Of a stretch of DNA of 64,000 nt, positions 24,025-36,413 are shown piece after piece. The translations under genes and the position numbers were made by a program. Below the pieces are notes generated by a model, which worked only from the letters and a program-made list of their open reading frames with translations, did not search any database and had not been told where the DNA came from. Numbering within the stretch: position 1 is the stretch's first letter; each line of letters begins with the position of its first letter. Origin of the DNA: Hyaloperonospora brassicae (lineage: Eukaryota; Oomycota; Peronosporomycetes; Peronosporales; Peronosporaceae); NCBI GenBank assembly GCA_947650285.1, contig CANTFL010000136.1, positions 310,001 through 374,000 on the forward strand, in the 5' to 3' direction.

Positions 24025-27000
24025 TGTGGTGTGGCTAGCTCCTCTCAAAGGCTTTGTTGATGTGCTGCTAACTTTTCGAAGGGAATTGGGGGAGAGGCCT
24101 ATATACTAAGGCTGAGAACTAAAATGTAAAATGCAAAGTGAACATAGTTTGGTCCTTAGATACAAACTCCTGTTGCTAATATTGGCCTGCAGAATTCTAC
24201 TGTCTATACGTTAGTAATTGCCACATTTCACATTACTACTGGTATAGAGCAGATAAGTAATCTCCACATCGCGCATTACTTACTCGTCTAGTTGTACATT
24301 TATAACTCTGGTCGTGTTCTTCTTAACACCTGAGCTTACCTAAAGTGGGGGACGTCACTGCCTGGCAGGAAATTGCTAGTGAACCCCGAACACCAGGACC
24401 CGAAGGTTTAACATTTTCGTCTATCATCCTCACTAGTGTCAAACCAGTGACCAATGGGCTGGCACTGCCATACTAAACCGGCTGCGCTAAAGAATGATGT
24501 TCTGAAACAAGGCTTTTCGTTGCACCCACAGCCCTCCAGAAAAGTTATTGGTTAGCTCATTTAGAGGAGCGCTACGCCTATCCAAAAGTGCAACATCTCT
24601 AAATTTATCCGGAAAGGGGTCCAGCATTAATAATATAAGTAGGTTTATCGGTATATGAGCCGGTTTACCATGGCGCCGTATCATCTCGTTCATTTAAGAT
24701 GAATTGACATCGCCAACAGCTTCAAATTAGTCAGTTATTTAATCAAATAACTGCATAAAATATTTGGAAGCAGCGTAGTCTTGCATCGGAATGACTATCA
24801 ATACTGTCAGGCTACGCTTGAAGGGTCGAAAGATCTTTCCTTTCATCAATCGAAATAATAAAAGCTTTAGGGTTTTTCTCTAGTGGCTTGGGAAGGCACC
24901 GACAATTCCAGTTAGTTGGCGCGATTTCGAATACCACCACGACCGGACCAAGGTTCTTTAACAATGTGTAACGCTCGCACAATGATTTATTTAGGGGGCC
25001 TGGTAACAAGCGAAGAAGACCTTTTGAAGAATTTCAACCCTCACAAACGAAATGCGGGGGCGAGCTAAAAATTTTTGGTACTCATTCGTTTTTTCTGCAT
25101 CCCAGTGATCCCTGTGAGATGTGTACACCCGATTTGAAGCGAACAATAACCGGTCATTATAATTTATAATGTACCGGCTGGACCTAAACTGCATACAGAA
25201 CCTGATAACTTGTAGGTGTTTATGACATCGTCGCTCGAGAGGATACAAAAGGTAGATATTGTAGATGGTCGAATGATCTTGAAGCACTTTCACCCGATTA
25301 CTTCCTTGATACTTTGTGAAGAAGATGCATAAGCAGATACTAAGAAAAATAGTGATCCACCTATTACGAAGTAGAATACGGCTATGGACTTGTATGCTAC
25401 GTATCCTAATGACTCTAAGCCCCCGACCATCAAAGTTCGAAACATTCAAGGGAATCTAAAGTTCGGGGCCCAAGAGTTAAGCACGGAACATATTATACGC
25501 CAGACTTTAACATCACACATGTGTGGTGGAGCCAAAAGGATGACAGGAGTCGAGCTGAAGTCATTGGGTCATCGAGCACGTCCATATGCATTACATCTGG
25601 CTCAATGAAGCCGTGATCATTTCGCCTGGAGTATCCGTATCGAGTGATTACAAATGTCACGATTGTTGCTGTCGGATTAAGCAAGAACCTAAGATGCCAC
25701 ATCTCTATGAAAGGTATTGTCGAAGTAATCTGTGCACATGCCAAGAACACCAAGACAACATCCTTACTCTATATGGGCATCAATCGCTACGTTAAAATGA
25801 CAATAGGAGGCGCTGACGGCAAGCTGAGGTGGTGATGTAATACCACCCATTGTGTGATCGAAGAAGGTAGTAATTGACATCAGTTTCAGATGGCTGGATA
25901 GTACTATAGTAGAAATAGGTACGATGATTTGATTCTTAGTCAGTTGGAAACACGGCGAATCGGCAATAATCGTATAATTCGAACTCAACAATGAATAAAT
26001 GGATGGATAGTATAAATGCTTGTTTGTTATGGGGTAGTCATGCTGACTGATGAAAAGACGACCAGTAGATACCGCGTGTCATAAATAGAAACAAAGGAGT
26101 GCGTCTTTCGCTGTCGCCAACCAAAGCACCAAAGTTGATGACACAATATCACATCACCCCTCAGATCCACAATATTACATACCCACTCAGTCGATAAAGA
26201 TTTTTGTTTTGACAGATTCGATTTTCAAGCGGAAGTTCAAATCGATCGATGTATCTTCTAATGGATTGCAGACGACAAATTGATTGTTGCTGATTAACTA
26301 GCGAAATCGTACCAAACAGAAGAATCGACGCAATGCAAGGTCATGGCAATCTCACTATATTCCAGGTCATAGATCATCAGAGCGCCAACAAGGCGCTCTA
26401 CGTCCAGGCTTCTGGACAAAATCGGTCCGTAAAACGAGTTTTGTGAGGTACTTTATCTGTCTCTTTCACGATTTCAATGGCTGTAGAAGTTGAGATCATG
26501 CAGTAGATGGATAGTGTTTGGATGACACTGCTCAGGGTCATGTCACAGGTGTCTCGGAGGTTGTCAGTGTCAACTTTGGCCTCTTCATCAGATACGACGC
26601 CCAATGTTCAGCCAAGAAATGTCATCATCGTCTTATCATACAAACGGCGCAAAGCGCAAACCGCCGCTTCCATCTGCAAAAAATGATCGATATTGGCGAG
26701 CACAGGGAGGGAGGTCGGCAACATCGACAAAGCTGATCGACCTTTTACGATTATGCACTGACTGATGGCTGGCTACACAGAGGTATCAGCCACCGCCGTT
26801 CTCAGCGTATAGCTCCCACACATTAATGAGATTGATAATTTTTTCAATTTGGAAGTCGTGGCTTCTGATTGATGGCAAACCCATGCAGCTCAGCAGTGTA
26901 CTCCTCGTAGAGCTGCTGTCCTGACTAAGCCTCGAATTTCTCGACTATTGACAACACCAACTTGCAGGGGTGCCTCTAGTAGTGCAGCTGGGTCAGCGTA

Positions 27001-28025
27001 AGGTGGCGGGTGAGTAGATGGGACCGCAATGCAGTGCGTGAGGCGATCAAAATGAGTGTTCCGTGACGTCGCACATAGCTCAACCAACATACGGATGTGA
27101 GGAGCTGCACACGAACAACTGCCAAGCATACAGGTTGTGTAGTGCAGATTTTCATGCTGACAATAGAAAGCTGCACCCGTGACATGTAGATTAGTCGTTG
27201 TTACTGCGTGACAACGGGTCGGTAAACTGCTTACAACGCTGACGGGCTCGACTTAGTCATCGCTCAACGTTGAGACCTCACTCAGCTTACTACCGCTCTC
27301 GCTTCGTCACATGAAGGCGCGGACTCTAAGATTCGATTCCAATAGACCGCACGACGTACGATCCGTGGACGCACGCGACGGGTCTCTATAAAGAAAGTGG
27401 TCGTGTGGTAATGGCAGTTGCGATGATCTTCTTGCGCATCAATGCAGCACAAACGTGTGGATCACGCGAGCTTTTATACGTGCGAAACGCAGCGATCTGA
27501 CCTTCTCGTCATCCGGCGACTCGAGTGCAGAATGTCGTACTCGATCGCAGGGCTCTTCGATCGGGACGTACCATAGCTACGTCCATTGCGGCACAAAGCT
27601 GTCCTCCATCACTCACCTGTTGATCGTGTGTTGTGTTCATCAACGTCATCAGGTCTCCGATCGAGGCACTCATTCGTGCAAAAGCAGACGAGGCAAAGGC
27701 TGCCACTTCCCGTACGTCATTGCTTGGAAGAGTTCATTGACCTGTCACACCAAACACGCAGAAGTTCACGCAAGGGTGTGCCCCGTTACACCTCTGCCTT
27801 CGTCGTTGGCGGTAAGCAATTGCTCTTCCTTCGATTGCCATTTCTTTAAAGTAGCAGCGGGTGCCAGAGCTGGAGAATGTCACAGTGAGTGAGTAGGCGC
27901 GACATGACATTGCGCTGCTTCAGCACACGAGTGCTCAGTACTGGAAGTGCATCCGCTCATGCCGTTTTCTATTCCTCATTTACTATTCTACAATAACGTT
28001 ATCCTCGCGTTCGTCGTCTCTCGCG
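24025..28025. other. Intergenic stretch with relics only
   Basis: No intact gene recognised. On the minus strand 25449-24812 is open in two overlapping frames (152 and 65 codons) that may be one frameshifted, unidentified coding relic. A 32-bp LTR remnant lies at 27762-27793. Otherwise only short frames without motifs. Confidence 0.45.
27762..27793 (+). repeat. 32-bp remnant of a type A Gypsy LTR end
   Basis: The last bases of the type A LTR (AAGTTCACGCAAGGG through CCCCGTTACA) plus the first three internal bases CCT are present without mismatch, with no recognisable LTR or gag on either side. It marks an old LTR/internal junction. Confidence 0.6.
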
Positions 28026-28949
28026 CTAGGTACTAACTGTTGTCGCTGACTCACTGAGCAGCTCTTCGACATCGCCGTCCTCAATCTCCACGCCGTCGTC
28101 CTGCCCACTATTAACTACCACCCGACTCGTCTCCATCTCCTCTTTGACAAACCGGTCGGCCTCTTGCTCCAGCATCCGGTCCAGCTCTGCCTCGTCCGCT
28201 CCTGTCGTCACTGACGTCAGTGCACGTGAGTCGCTCATCCGCTGGCGGACGTCCCGCGGGTGGAACGTCTCGGTCGGACGCTGGCGACGCACACCCGTCA
28301 CACTGATACTCAGATCTTCTGAAGACGAGACATGCTCTGATGCCGACGTAGCTGCTGGCGGTGCCACGACCGCCAGTGACCCGTTATCTGCCTGTCCCTC
28401 GGTCGGCAGCTCGAAGCGGCACGTGGGACACACATTGTGCTGTACGAGCCACGTCAGACCGCACTCTTTGTGGAACGTGTGGCCACAAGGCAGCGCCAGA
28501 ACCTCATCGTCCGTCTCGTAGTCGCTCAGGCAGATGACGCACTCTGCGTGGCGCTCCGTCGTCTGCATCGACGCTGTCCACAACTTGACGGGCAGTTTGT
28601 CCAGAACGCCTTTGCTCGTGGGCGGTGGGCCGTGTTGCTGCTGCTCTTGCGCGCGCTGGAAGAGCTCATTCAGTGCCGTGAGGAACGCGTCGGCGCTGTT
28701 TGCACTCGCGTCTGTGCTAGCGCCGCCGCTTGTTGGTGGTGGTGAGCCAAACACAGGGGCGCCGTGGAGCACCGACTGCAGGTACTGAGCAGGGGACGGC
28801 GTGAACGCCATCCGCGTGCCGTCGTTAAAGTGGATCCATATCGTGGGCGGCGGCGGCAGCACAAAGACAAAGCTGCCGCGGGAAGAGGAACTTTCCTGCG
28901 TGTGTGTCGCGCTAGTCGCTTCGCTAGTGTTACTTGTGCTTGCGCTCAT
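28026..28949 (-). CDS. RING-H2 finger protein, probable E3 ubiquitin ligase
   Basis: 307-residue single-exon protein. Ser/Thr-rich N-terminus (1-25), a Pro-rich block, an alpha-helical QEQQQ segment near 101-105, then a RING-H2 finger at residues 137-177 with C137, C140, C155, H157, H160, C163, C174 and C177 (C3H2C3 ligand set, PCGHTFHKEC core). This fold recruits E2 enzymes and transfers ubiquitin. The C-terminal third is Ser- and Glu-rich, ending in a long acidic stretch, with no transmembrane segment visible, so a soluble ligase is likely. The overall plan (about 300 residues, disordered flanks) resembles RNF126/RNF115-like proteins but without their N-terminal zinc ribbon, so I leave it unnamed. 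The substrate cannot be inferred. Confidence 0.88.
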   Translation of the reverse strand: MSASTSNTSEATSATHTQESSSSRGSFVFVLPPPPTIWIHFNDGTRMAFTPSPAQYLQSVLHGAPVFGSPPPTSGGASTDASANSADAFLTALNELFQRAQEQQQHGPPPTSKGVLDKLPVKLWTASMQTTERHAECVICLSDYETDDEVLALPCGHTFHKECGLTWLVQHNVCPTCRFELPTEGQADNGSLAVVAPPAATSASEHVSSSEDLSISVTGVRRQRPTETFHPRDVRQRMSDSRALTSVTTGADEAELDRMLEQEADRFVKEEMETSRVVVNSGQDDGVEIEDGDVEELLSESATTVST

Positions 28950-31900
28950 GCTGACGTGAAGGATACTATCGATAGTTGTGGTCGTATAGTTTCCAGAGCT
29001 GTCAGGCAGTTGTTGCAGTTGTAATGCAAAGTGCTGTCGTTTGGTGTACGCAGTGTATCGTAAATTGCAGACTGACGATCAGTGAGAGGAACGTCTGCTT
29101 GATCACACACACACGTACTTCGACTCGCGTATACGTGAGGAGGGGGGAGGGGGGAGAGACGTGTGTGTGGAGCGGGTGTCGATGCAATGGCGCGGATTGG
29201 TGGAAATTCGACGTGTGCGTACTGGTGATTGGCTGCGCGCATCGAACATTCCACTCGGGGCTTCGAGAACGCAGGTCTGTCTGCTGTTTCGTAATGTTAC
29301 GTTGACGTGGAGAGAAAGTTCGAGAAGATGCGACTGCGGGGACAGAGAAATGGCCGTACGGGATGGAACGAGAAAGGGCCGTCGACTTGAAGGGGCTGTT
29401 GACCTACCCCGCGTTTGCCGCAGGCGATTGATTACGGATCCGAATTCGTTGTTTCTCGCTCTCTTCTCTCCTCGCTCTCTGATTACCGATCCAGTCGCGG
29501 CTATGCCCTTTCTATCGGAATACGCAAACAGCGGCCTTCTTTGTAACGAAACATCACACGTCGGAAAGCGCACCTAAGAAACGGAGCTACTGAACGGCCG
29601 CGCAAAGCGAGTGCACGGTCGATGGAAACGGCCACGCGAAAGCTGAAGGTCACGAGCATGAGATGACGGGATGTGTGAGGTGTCGGGGATCGATGAGTGA
29701 AGGGTTGACAAGACGAAGCAATGTTGACGAGGTGTAAGAAAGCCTATGTGAGAACTGTGCATCGGTATCGATGTCGGGCTGTCAAATGCATTGGTCGTGG
29801 CGGGGACGGGGTGGTGTTGCCGCAGGCGCGTGGTGCTGTGCACATGCACGCTATCTCGCCGCTCTGGCGAAGGATTGATCGGTCGAGGGCGTAGGAAAGT
29901 AGGAAGCGTTATGCCACTTTGGACAAGTCCAACGTCGTCATTGTTATCGTTTGCGTATGTCGTTGTGTCCAATGCAGCCCGGTACTGCCTACATGCTTCG
30001 AATGGTTAGTCAAGTCATGCTGTAATGCCCACACCGCAACGCAATCTCGATATCGAGGTGTGAGGTGTTTGCGCTTGACGTATGCGGTCTCGCGAAGAGG
30101 TTTAGGAAAGTTACGGCCAAGATATGTCGTTTCATTCTGGGTGTCGCACGTTTCATGCAGTTGAACAGCGGAATATCCACGCGCGAGAACCTTCTCGCTG
30201 CTGCACCGATCATCGCTGAGATCAGAGTCTCGAGCGACAAGTGAAGCTGACGTGAGACAGCCCAGGATACCCAACGGTCTTCGCGCGTCCAGGTCTCACA
30301 ATATGCTCTTCAGTAGAATCGTCTGCTTGATCTTTCTGCAGATCTTGAACTCACGGACCAGGACTATCTCCGTCGGAAGCGTGGGTGCACCACGCACGCG
30401 AACCGTTTACAGGCTGTCGGTAAACATGAGCAAAGTTAGTCGAGCAAACGGAAAGATATCTTTGTCGTTGGCGGCGCAGCAGACTCTACTCAACATACCA
30501 CGGCTGTTCTCGCGTTACTGACTTGATGCTCGACTCGAAGACGTGGTAGAGACTGTGCAAAAGCAAGCCCAGTGGGCTTCTCACTGCTGGAGGCTGTGTC
30601 GGATACAGCGATGCAATAGCAAACGCTGAACACATTAAGTAGGGCTTCGACTCTCCTTGTACACCCAAGAGGAGTGTGGATGCGAAAGCTCCATCGCAAA
30701 GAAGCGATAGACTGAGATATCGGGCGTATGCTGCAACCTCAATTTGCTGGCAGTAGCCGGCGGTATCAAAAGCGTTTGCCAGCACGGTTTTATCTGTTTT
30801 CAGCATATGTGGCCGCGAATATCAATGAGCGCTTTACGCGAGAGCTCAATTGCATGTCTTGCAAAAGCATCGGTGCATGTAGTCGCCGAAGATTGGCATG
30901 TCATTTGACTTGCATGGTGGACTTGGCAACTCGTTACGCGTCAAGAATTTGCCAACCCTTTTCCATGCCCCCCATTGTACGCTCAGTCAACGTCTTCCTT
31001 CCTTGGCGATCCGTGCACTGGCGGTGGGTAGTCACAACGAAGCGTCGAGCTTTCGCCGTCGCAGAAAAACATCACATCATCACATCTATCGCATAATGCT
31101 AAAATGGGCCAGTCGTACAAAGATGCCTTCATTAGAATTGACGAAAGTTCGGATTGGGAAGCCGAGATATTGCAATAATGCATTTTGGTCAGCTGCTTTT
31201 TAAGAAATGCCGGACCCTTCACAGCTTTTGCAACGGTCCTTTCAGTGGCGATGCATGAAAAGTGACGGCCACGAGACGCAGACAACACAACTACGACGCC
31301 TGTCTTCGTGTTCCTGACGATCGACCCACTGATCTTTTTCATAGGATAGATGTAGCACGATATTGTAGCCATTTACAACCAAGCTCAGAAAAGCATTGCC
31401 TGAGGTGATCATAGCAAGAGAATAATTTGCCAAGACTGATGACGTTCATTGTCTCGACTGATAAGCCGTCAGGTTGTACTGCAGATAAGGGCTATCATTT
31501 TCACGCATTTTGCACTGTAAATTACAGTGCAAACATGCGACTTGAGACCGTGTTTTTGATGCCTTTCCGCATGATATAGCGAGCTTAATAACTTTCAGTT
31601 TATCATCGGCCCGCTACAGCGTATCCATTTACCTGTCCGCATATGGCATCCAAAGGGATCACGCGTTGATCGTTTCACCTCGACAACAGGATTCAATAGG
31701 TTTCCTCACTTAGACTATATCCACAGCAGTATTGTTAGTATCCGCGGATGGGTATCTTAGATCATATCGTCTAGGTGTGGCCGGTAGCAATCAATTTGCC
31801 GTTTCGTCTTGATGTCTGAGAAGGGTTTAGCGTCCATCAGGTTGCACTAGCGGAATACCGAGCGTGTTCTATACTATTCTCGACACTTTTTTGCCTCGAA

Positions 31901-33337
31901 ATCCTACTTCAGCAATGGTAACCTTTGCAGAAGTAACCTCATTTGATGCTATCATAACTAGTGATGATCCTGTGCGTAGACGAGGGCAAAGCTGCAACTC
32001 ACGTGCCTTTTGCAACGTGTTGTTAGAAGTCCTTTGATTGCCAGCCTGTCGAACGGTCAATTTGTCAATGTCACGAGGCTTCTGCTAACGAAAGGCCGAC
32101 TGAAATGTGTAAGCCATCCTGACTGAGTCTCATGATACAGTGATTTGTTTTTTTACAAAGCGGTGGGAGTCCGTAGAGTATGAGGAACTAATTCTGTTGG
32201 TGCAAATGAAGAGGTGGGCAGGTGGAAGTTTATACAAATCGTCATCGACAGTGTTCCTTTCTCGCTGAAGAGGCCATCGACATCCCTCATGTTGACAAGG
32301 GAGAGAGAATTGACATGGAAACACCCTTCTCGGTAGCTTTTGTTTGAAGTAACTCCATCACGCGCTGACGTTTCTGGATGATGCAGTTTATCACTAGGAC
32401 TACATCGTCGGAGCGCATAAGAGTGCTGGAGATGATCGACCGAACATCTCCATCGGTCGCGCAAACTTATTCGTTTGATCATTCCCTAGTCATCCCAATC
32501 TTACGTGTGTCTATAGAGCTCTTTCTGTGCGTATACGGAGCAACTGGACTTCACTTCATTTTCCTGATGAACATTACACGAAGCTATCCCTCGAGTGTGT
32601 CGATTGTTTGAAGAAACGAACGCAACTTTGCCGTGTGGATGGAGACGACTAATGTAGTTGAGAATGCAAACCTACGAGCGTGACTGTCGATGGAGCCACT
32701 GCGACACCCAGCGGTCCTTTGAGACATTTTCTTGTAGCCAGTTCCACTTTCCAGGGTTGCTCGACCCTGCAATCGGTATTCCCTTTTTGCCATGTCGAAC
32801 GCGACACAATTGTATGACGCGATCAGGCTGCAGCCTCATGCATGACAAGGCCTCAGCAAATATGCTCTTGCAGCTTTGGGTCTTGCGCTTACATTTCTTG
32901 GCTAACGCAAACGCTGTCGAAAGCTCGTCCACTTTTGTATTCGTGACCGATCAGAGCTATCGCTATACAGCGCTGATCAGGCAGTAGCAAAAAGATGCGT
33001 GCCATGTGGCTAGAGTGGGTACACGCACAAGCGTGCAGTGGAAAGCTATCCTGATGGCATGCTGAGCTGTTCTACACACATTGCAAGTCCCACGATATGG
33101 CTGGCGAGAAACGACAGCATCAGGACAGGAAGCTGAAAGGCAGGTAAAAAGTAGCGTACACAACGACGCCCCAATCCGTATCGGGGCATCGTCCTGCAAC
33201 TGCTTTTTCACGCGTCGATCATGCGTTCATGAGTCTCAAACTGCATACCATCGACCGATAATAAACTGCTTTGTTTCACAAGACATTCGATTGTGAGGAT
33301 CATCGTATCTGCAAACATACAAAAACGACGTGTAGCG
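28950..33337. other. Intergenic stretch with an unidentified decayed minus-strand reading
   Basis: No intact gene. Between about 33000 and 30490 the minus strand holds a series of open pieces interrupted by stops and shifts, for example SNEVTSAKVTIAEVGFRGKK (about 31920), VVVVLSASRGRHFS (about 31275) and DYPPPVHGSPRKEDVD (about 31010). They may be remnants of one transposase-like or other gene; I cannot name it. 28950-30490 shows nothing beyond the RING-gene upstream region. Confidence 0.4.
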
Positions 33338-34454
33338 TTACGACAGTTCGGCGTGGACGGGAAAGTCGCACAACGATCCGGACGAGCACGAGACAGGAGA
33401 AGTGTGCCCGGACTGGTACGTTTTCGTGTCGCCATCAGCGCTTCCTTGCTTGCTCGATGCTTCATCACCAGCTTTGTTCGCAGTATAGCTGGAACTAGTA
33501 TCTTGCGCGAGTGCAGCACTCCCATCGAGCTTCTCAACCGTCTCCGGTATTGTCCGTGGACAGATTCCGTGGTCAGCTCCAATCATATCACACAAGAGAT
33601 TGATGAACTCGTCTGCACGGCAGTCCGGCGGCTGCATCTTGTTGATCGGCCAGTCGTGGAGACGCAGTTTGCCTTTCACACCGCTGGGCTCCACTAGCAC
33701 GTCAATGCGTCTCCACGGAAGCGCTTGTTGCATACTGCATAGCATCTCGTGCGGGAACTCTACCTCTTGCTTGTTGTCGCTGGTAAACCCTTCTACGCTG
33801 AGACGCTGTGGCGCGCAGCTTGCATCGAGTCCCAGACCGTGGTCTTCAATAACCACAGAGGTGTCGACCTTCGCGTTGAGCCGCTCCATAAATGCCGCAT
33901 ACGCAGGATAGACACAACTGCTACCCGTCTCATCGGCAAACCCAGAGTGGCGGACATGCCATCGCCAGTCCACGTAGCAGTCCGTCAAGAAAGTGCTCAC
34001 GTATGGACTGTGGCTGCGCATGGAAGCCGAGGGAAACGGCACAACCAAGTCGCCGTCAGTCATCGCGACGAGCGTGCCGTGTCGAAAGCGCTTGAGCGCG
34101 CGGACAAACTCCGAGGCCGGGTCGCTCATGACCATCAGCAGTGGACGTGCAGGCTGCGGCTCATTAGCATGCATCGTCGCCCATCCTTGGTGCTGCTCGT
34201 GCTCTGCAACCACGTCATCCACCACACAGACCTTTGCATAAGCCAACCATGTTATTGCACACCTCACGCCATCCACCTTACACTCCGCGAATCCATCGCA
34301 GCAACACCCCCCACGCCATCTTCACTCACCATTGAGCAACAGATCAATCCCCGTCTGTCCATAGATCGCCCGTGACGCCAAAACTTTGTGCACCCCGAGA
34401 CGCACCAAGTTCTGTCCACCCGTTTTTGCCCCACCACACCATATCCATCACCCC

Positions 34455-34510
<56 letters not shown>

Positions 34511-35051
34511 AATGCCATTAGTCCATTGCCATACCCTAAACGACAAGAGCCGAGTTCCCACCACGACCACCACGAGGGCGGCCCCCCACCTTCACAGTCG
34601 ACGGTCCTCTCGCCCGTCGCGAGCCCAAGTGCGGCGTACAAATCGTGACAAAGTCGACGTACGCCACGTGCAAACAGCTCATGGCTTTCATGAGCTGAAC
34701 CAGTGCGTAGCGCGCGTAGAGTCCGCCGAGCGAATGGCCCACGAGCGACACCTTATGCTGCCGCGCGGTGGGACTCACTTCGTACTCGAACACGGCCTCC
34801 ACCACTTCTTTTGCCAGTCTATTGCCGCCCGTCTCCACCCCCAGCGACGTGTCCGACTCATTGGCGCGCGACTGAATCACGAGCAGCTCCTGTGGGCCGC
34901 CAAACGTGGCCACGAGCGCCTTCGCAACGGCGTCAAAGTCCGCGCCCGAGCCATTGTTGCCGTGCACGAGCACCACAATGTGCTCGGGGAGGTAGGGGCC
35001 GTCCGTCGCGTCGGGTGTAGCCATTAGACGTCCGGAGCTGCGGCGGAGCAC
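33338..35051 (-). CDS. DUF676-type serine esterase/lipase (alpha/beta hydrolase)
   Basis: Three exons on the minus strand: 35051-34596, 34411-34330 and 34203-33338, giving 467 codons; phases agree (0, then 1). Exon 1 has the oxyanion-hole HGN motif (residues 30-32) and the nucleophile elbow GHSLGG (105-110, Ser107), followed by TPHLGSR, typical of DUF676 putative lipases. Exon 2 encodes LVRLGVHKVLASRAIYGQTG, a diagnostic DUF676 segment, and exon 3 starts with a hydrophilic piece and continues MSDPASEF, FRHGTLVAMTDGDLVVPF. The C-terminal approximately 60 residues are Ser-rich and probably disordered. Intron 1 (184 bp) carries an (AAC)n repeat; intron 2 is 126 bp. An alternative start is M10. 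The family hydrolyses ester or lipid substrates; no signal peptide is seen. Donor of exon 1 (gtgaag) is non-canonical beyond GT, so that boundary is the weakest. Confidence 0.82.
34454..34507. repeat. (CAA)18 microsatellite in an esterase intron
   Basis: Eighteen uninterrupted CAA units (TTG on the coding strand), lying in intron 1 of the esterase gene. Likely length-polymorphic. Confidence 0.95.
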
Positions 35052-35936
35052 GTGACCGGTTTCTTCGTGGCGCGTGTTGCGGTTGGGCCGCGAGAATTAG
35101 AGACAGTGCGATAGGGTGCGCTATCGTTAGAGCGCCTTTAGCTGGCGCTCGGCGGAGTGATGCGGGGCGCAGCTGCCGGACAGACAGTCAGTCAGTCGGG
35201 ACAGCACACCGCAAGAGACGCGTCGATGGAAGAACAACGCGACGGCTGCGCTCCGTTCTGTGACACATGCGACTGCTGCGTTCGTACTGGCTGAGGAGGG
35301 CGAGGAATCAAGAGCGGAAGGTGATGATGCGTGGCGCAGAGTAGTGGCCGATGGACTGTTCGACGGAAAAAGGCGGAGATAGTGCCACCGGTCCACTGCA
35401 TCCGCCTGCTCCTTCATTTGAGGGCACGGAGCTGCTCGTTGCAGCGTCGTCAGGTCGTGTAGGGCGTGCGAAGGCCACTGACGGACCCGATCACGAACCA
35501 CTCAGGTCTGTCATGACGCTCGACTGGATCGACTGCGTGTTCCAGTGCTGTGGACGCAAAGCATAGATCGTCACTCGCTTTGCGGCAACTGACTGGCGTC
35601 AATGCTTCTTCTCTACGACGTGGTGTTGCGACTGGTGAGCGGTCGGGCAAGAAGGGAGGCGACAAGCAATGGACAGGTAATAACTTAGCGAATGGTTACT
35701 GTGAAGCAGTCGCAGTGCTACTTGCTCCTCCTGCTGCCACTACACAGCTCGCGTCCCTCTCGTCTTCCATGCCCTCGCACTCTCCTTTCCACGCATACAC
35801 ACACATGTCTTCCGTCGCCACAGCAGATCGAGTGAGCGAGAAAGAGAAGAGAGAGGACGGAGAAAGAAGGGAGCGAGGCAACATCGGCAGTAGTGCGTGG
35901 TGCACGCCCACGAGACCGCCTCGTGCCCTCGCCCAC
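35052..35936. other. Intergenic region between esterase and ISCU
   Basis: Short frames only; a purine-rich tract at 35835-35880. It holds the upstream region of the esterase and the 3' flank of ISCU, both transcribed leftward. Confidence 0.5.
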
Positions 35937-36413
35937 TTACCCCGATGCCGTCTGCTTACGCTTGAAGTCCGAGATCGCCGCCTTGATCGCGTCTTCCGCT
36001 AGCATACTGCAGTGCAACTTGACCGGCGGCAGCTTCAGATGCGACGCAATGTCCGTGTTCTTGATATTCAGGCACTCGTCCACGCTCTTACCCTTAAGCC
36101 ACTCGGTGGCCACCGACGACGACGCAATGGCCGAACCACAGCCAAACGTCTTGAACTTGGAGTCCACGATCGTGCCATTCTCGTCCACTTGGATCTGCAG
36201 CTTCATCACGTCGCCACACGCAGGCGCACCGACAAGGCCCGTGCCCACGTCTTTGGCGTTCTTGTCCATTGCGCCCACGTTCCGCGGGTTCTCGTAGTGG
36301 TCGATCACGTTCTCGTGGTACAGACGCGCACGCGTACCGGTAGGAACGACCTGTGTCGCTCGCGCGGCTGCGAACGAGCGCAGAGAGCGATTCAGTGCCG
36401 TGCGGGAGATCAT
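35937..36413 (-). CDS. ISCU: Mitochondrial iron-sulfur cluster scaffold protein ISCU
   Basis: Scaffold on which the NFS1 desulfurase complex assembles [2Fe-2S] clusters. Single exon, 158 residues from the ATG at 36413; the open frame extends 39 codons further upstream, but this ATG gives an Arg/Ser/Ala-rich, acid-poor leader (residues 1-30) that fits a mitochondrial targeting peptide, before the conserved start YHENVIDHYENPRNVG. The three cluster-ligand cysteines are present (C66 in ACGD, C92 in GCGSA, C135 in HCSML), with D68 of the CGD box and the HSC70-binding LPPVK motif at 128-132. Length and motifs are normal. A run of 12 G bases lies 223 bp upstream. Confidence 0.97.
   Translation of the reverse strand: MISRTALNRSLRSFAAARATQVVPTGTRARLYHENVIDHYENPRNVGAMDKNAKDVGTGLVGAPACGDVMKLQIQVDENGTIVDSKFKTFGCGSAIASSSVATEWLKGKSVDECLNIKNTDIASHLKLPPVKLHCSMLAEDAIKAAISDFKRKQTASG

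Noticed and set aside
27455..27892. 145-codon plus-strand frame
   Set aside because: No motif, runs through an LTR remnant, and a minus-strand frame of similar quality overlaps it.
34386..35027. 213-codon plus-strand frame with an Asn run
   Set aside because: The Asn run is the translated CAA microsatellite, and the rest is antisense to the esterase exon 1.
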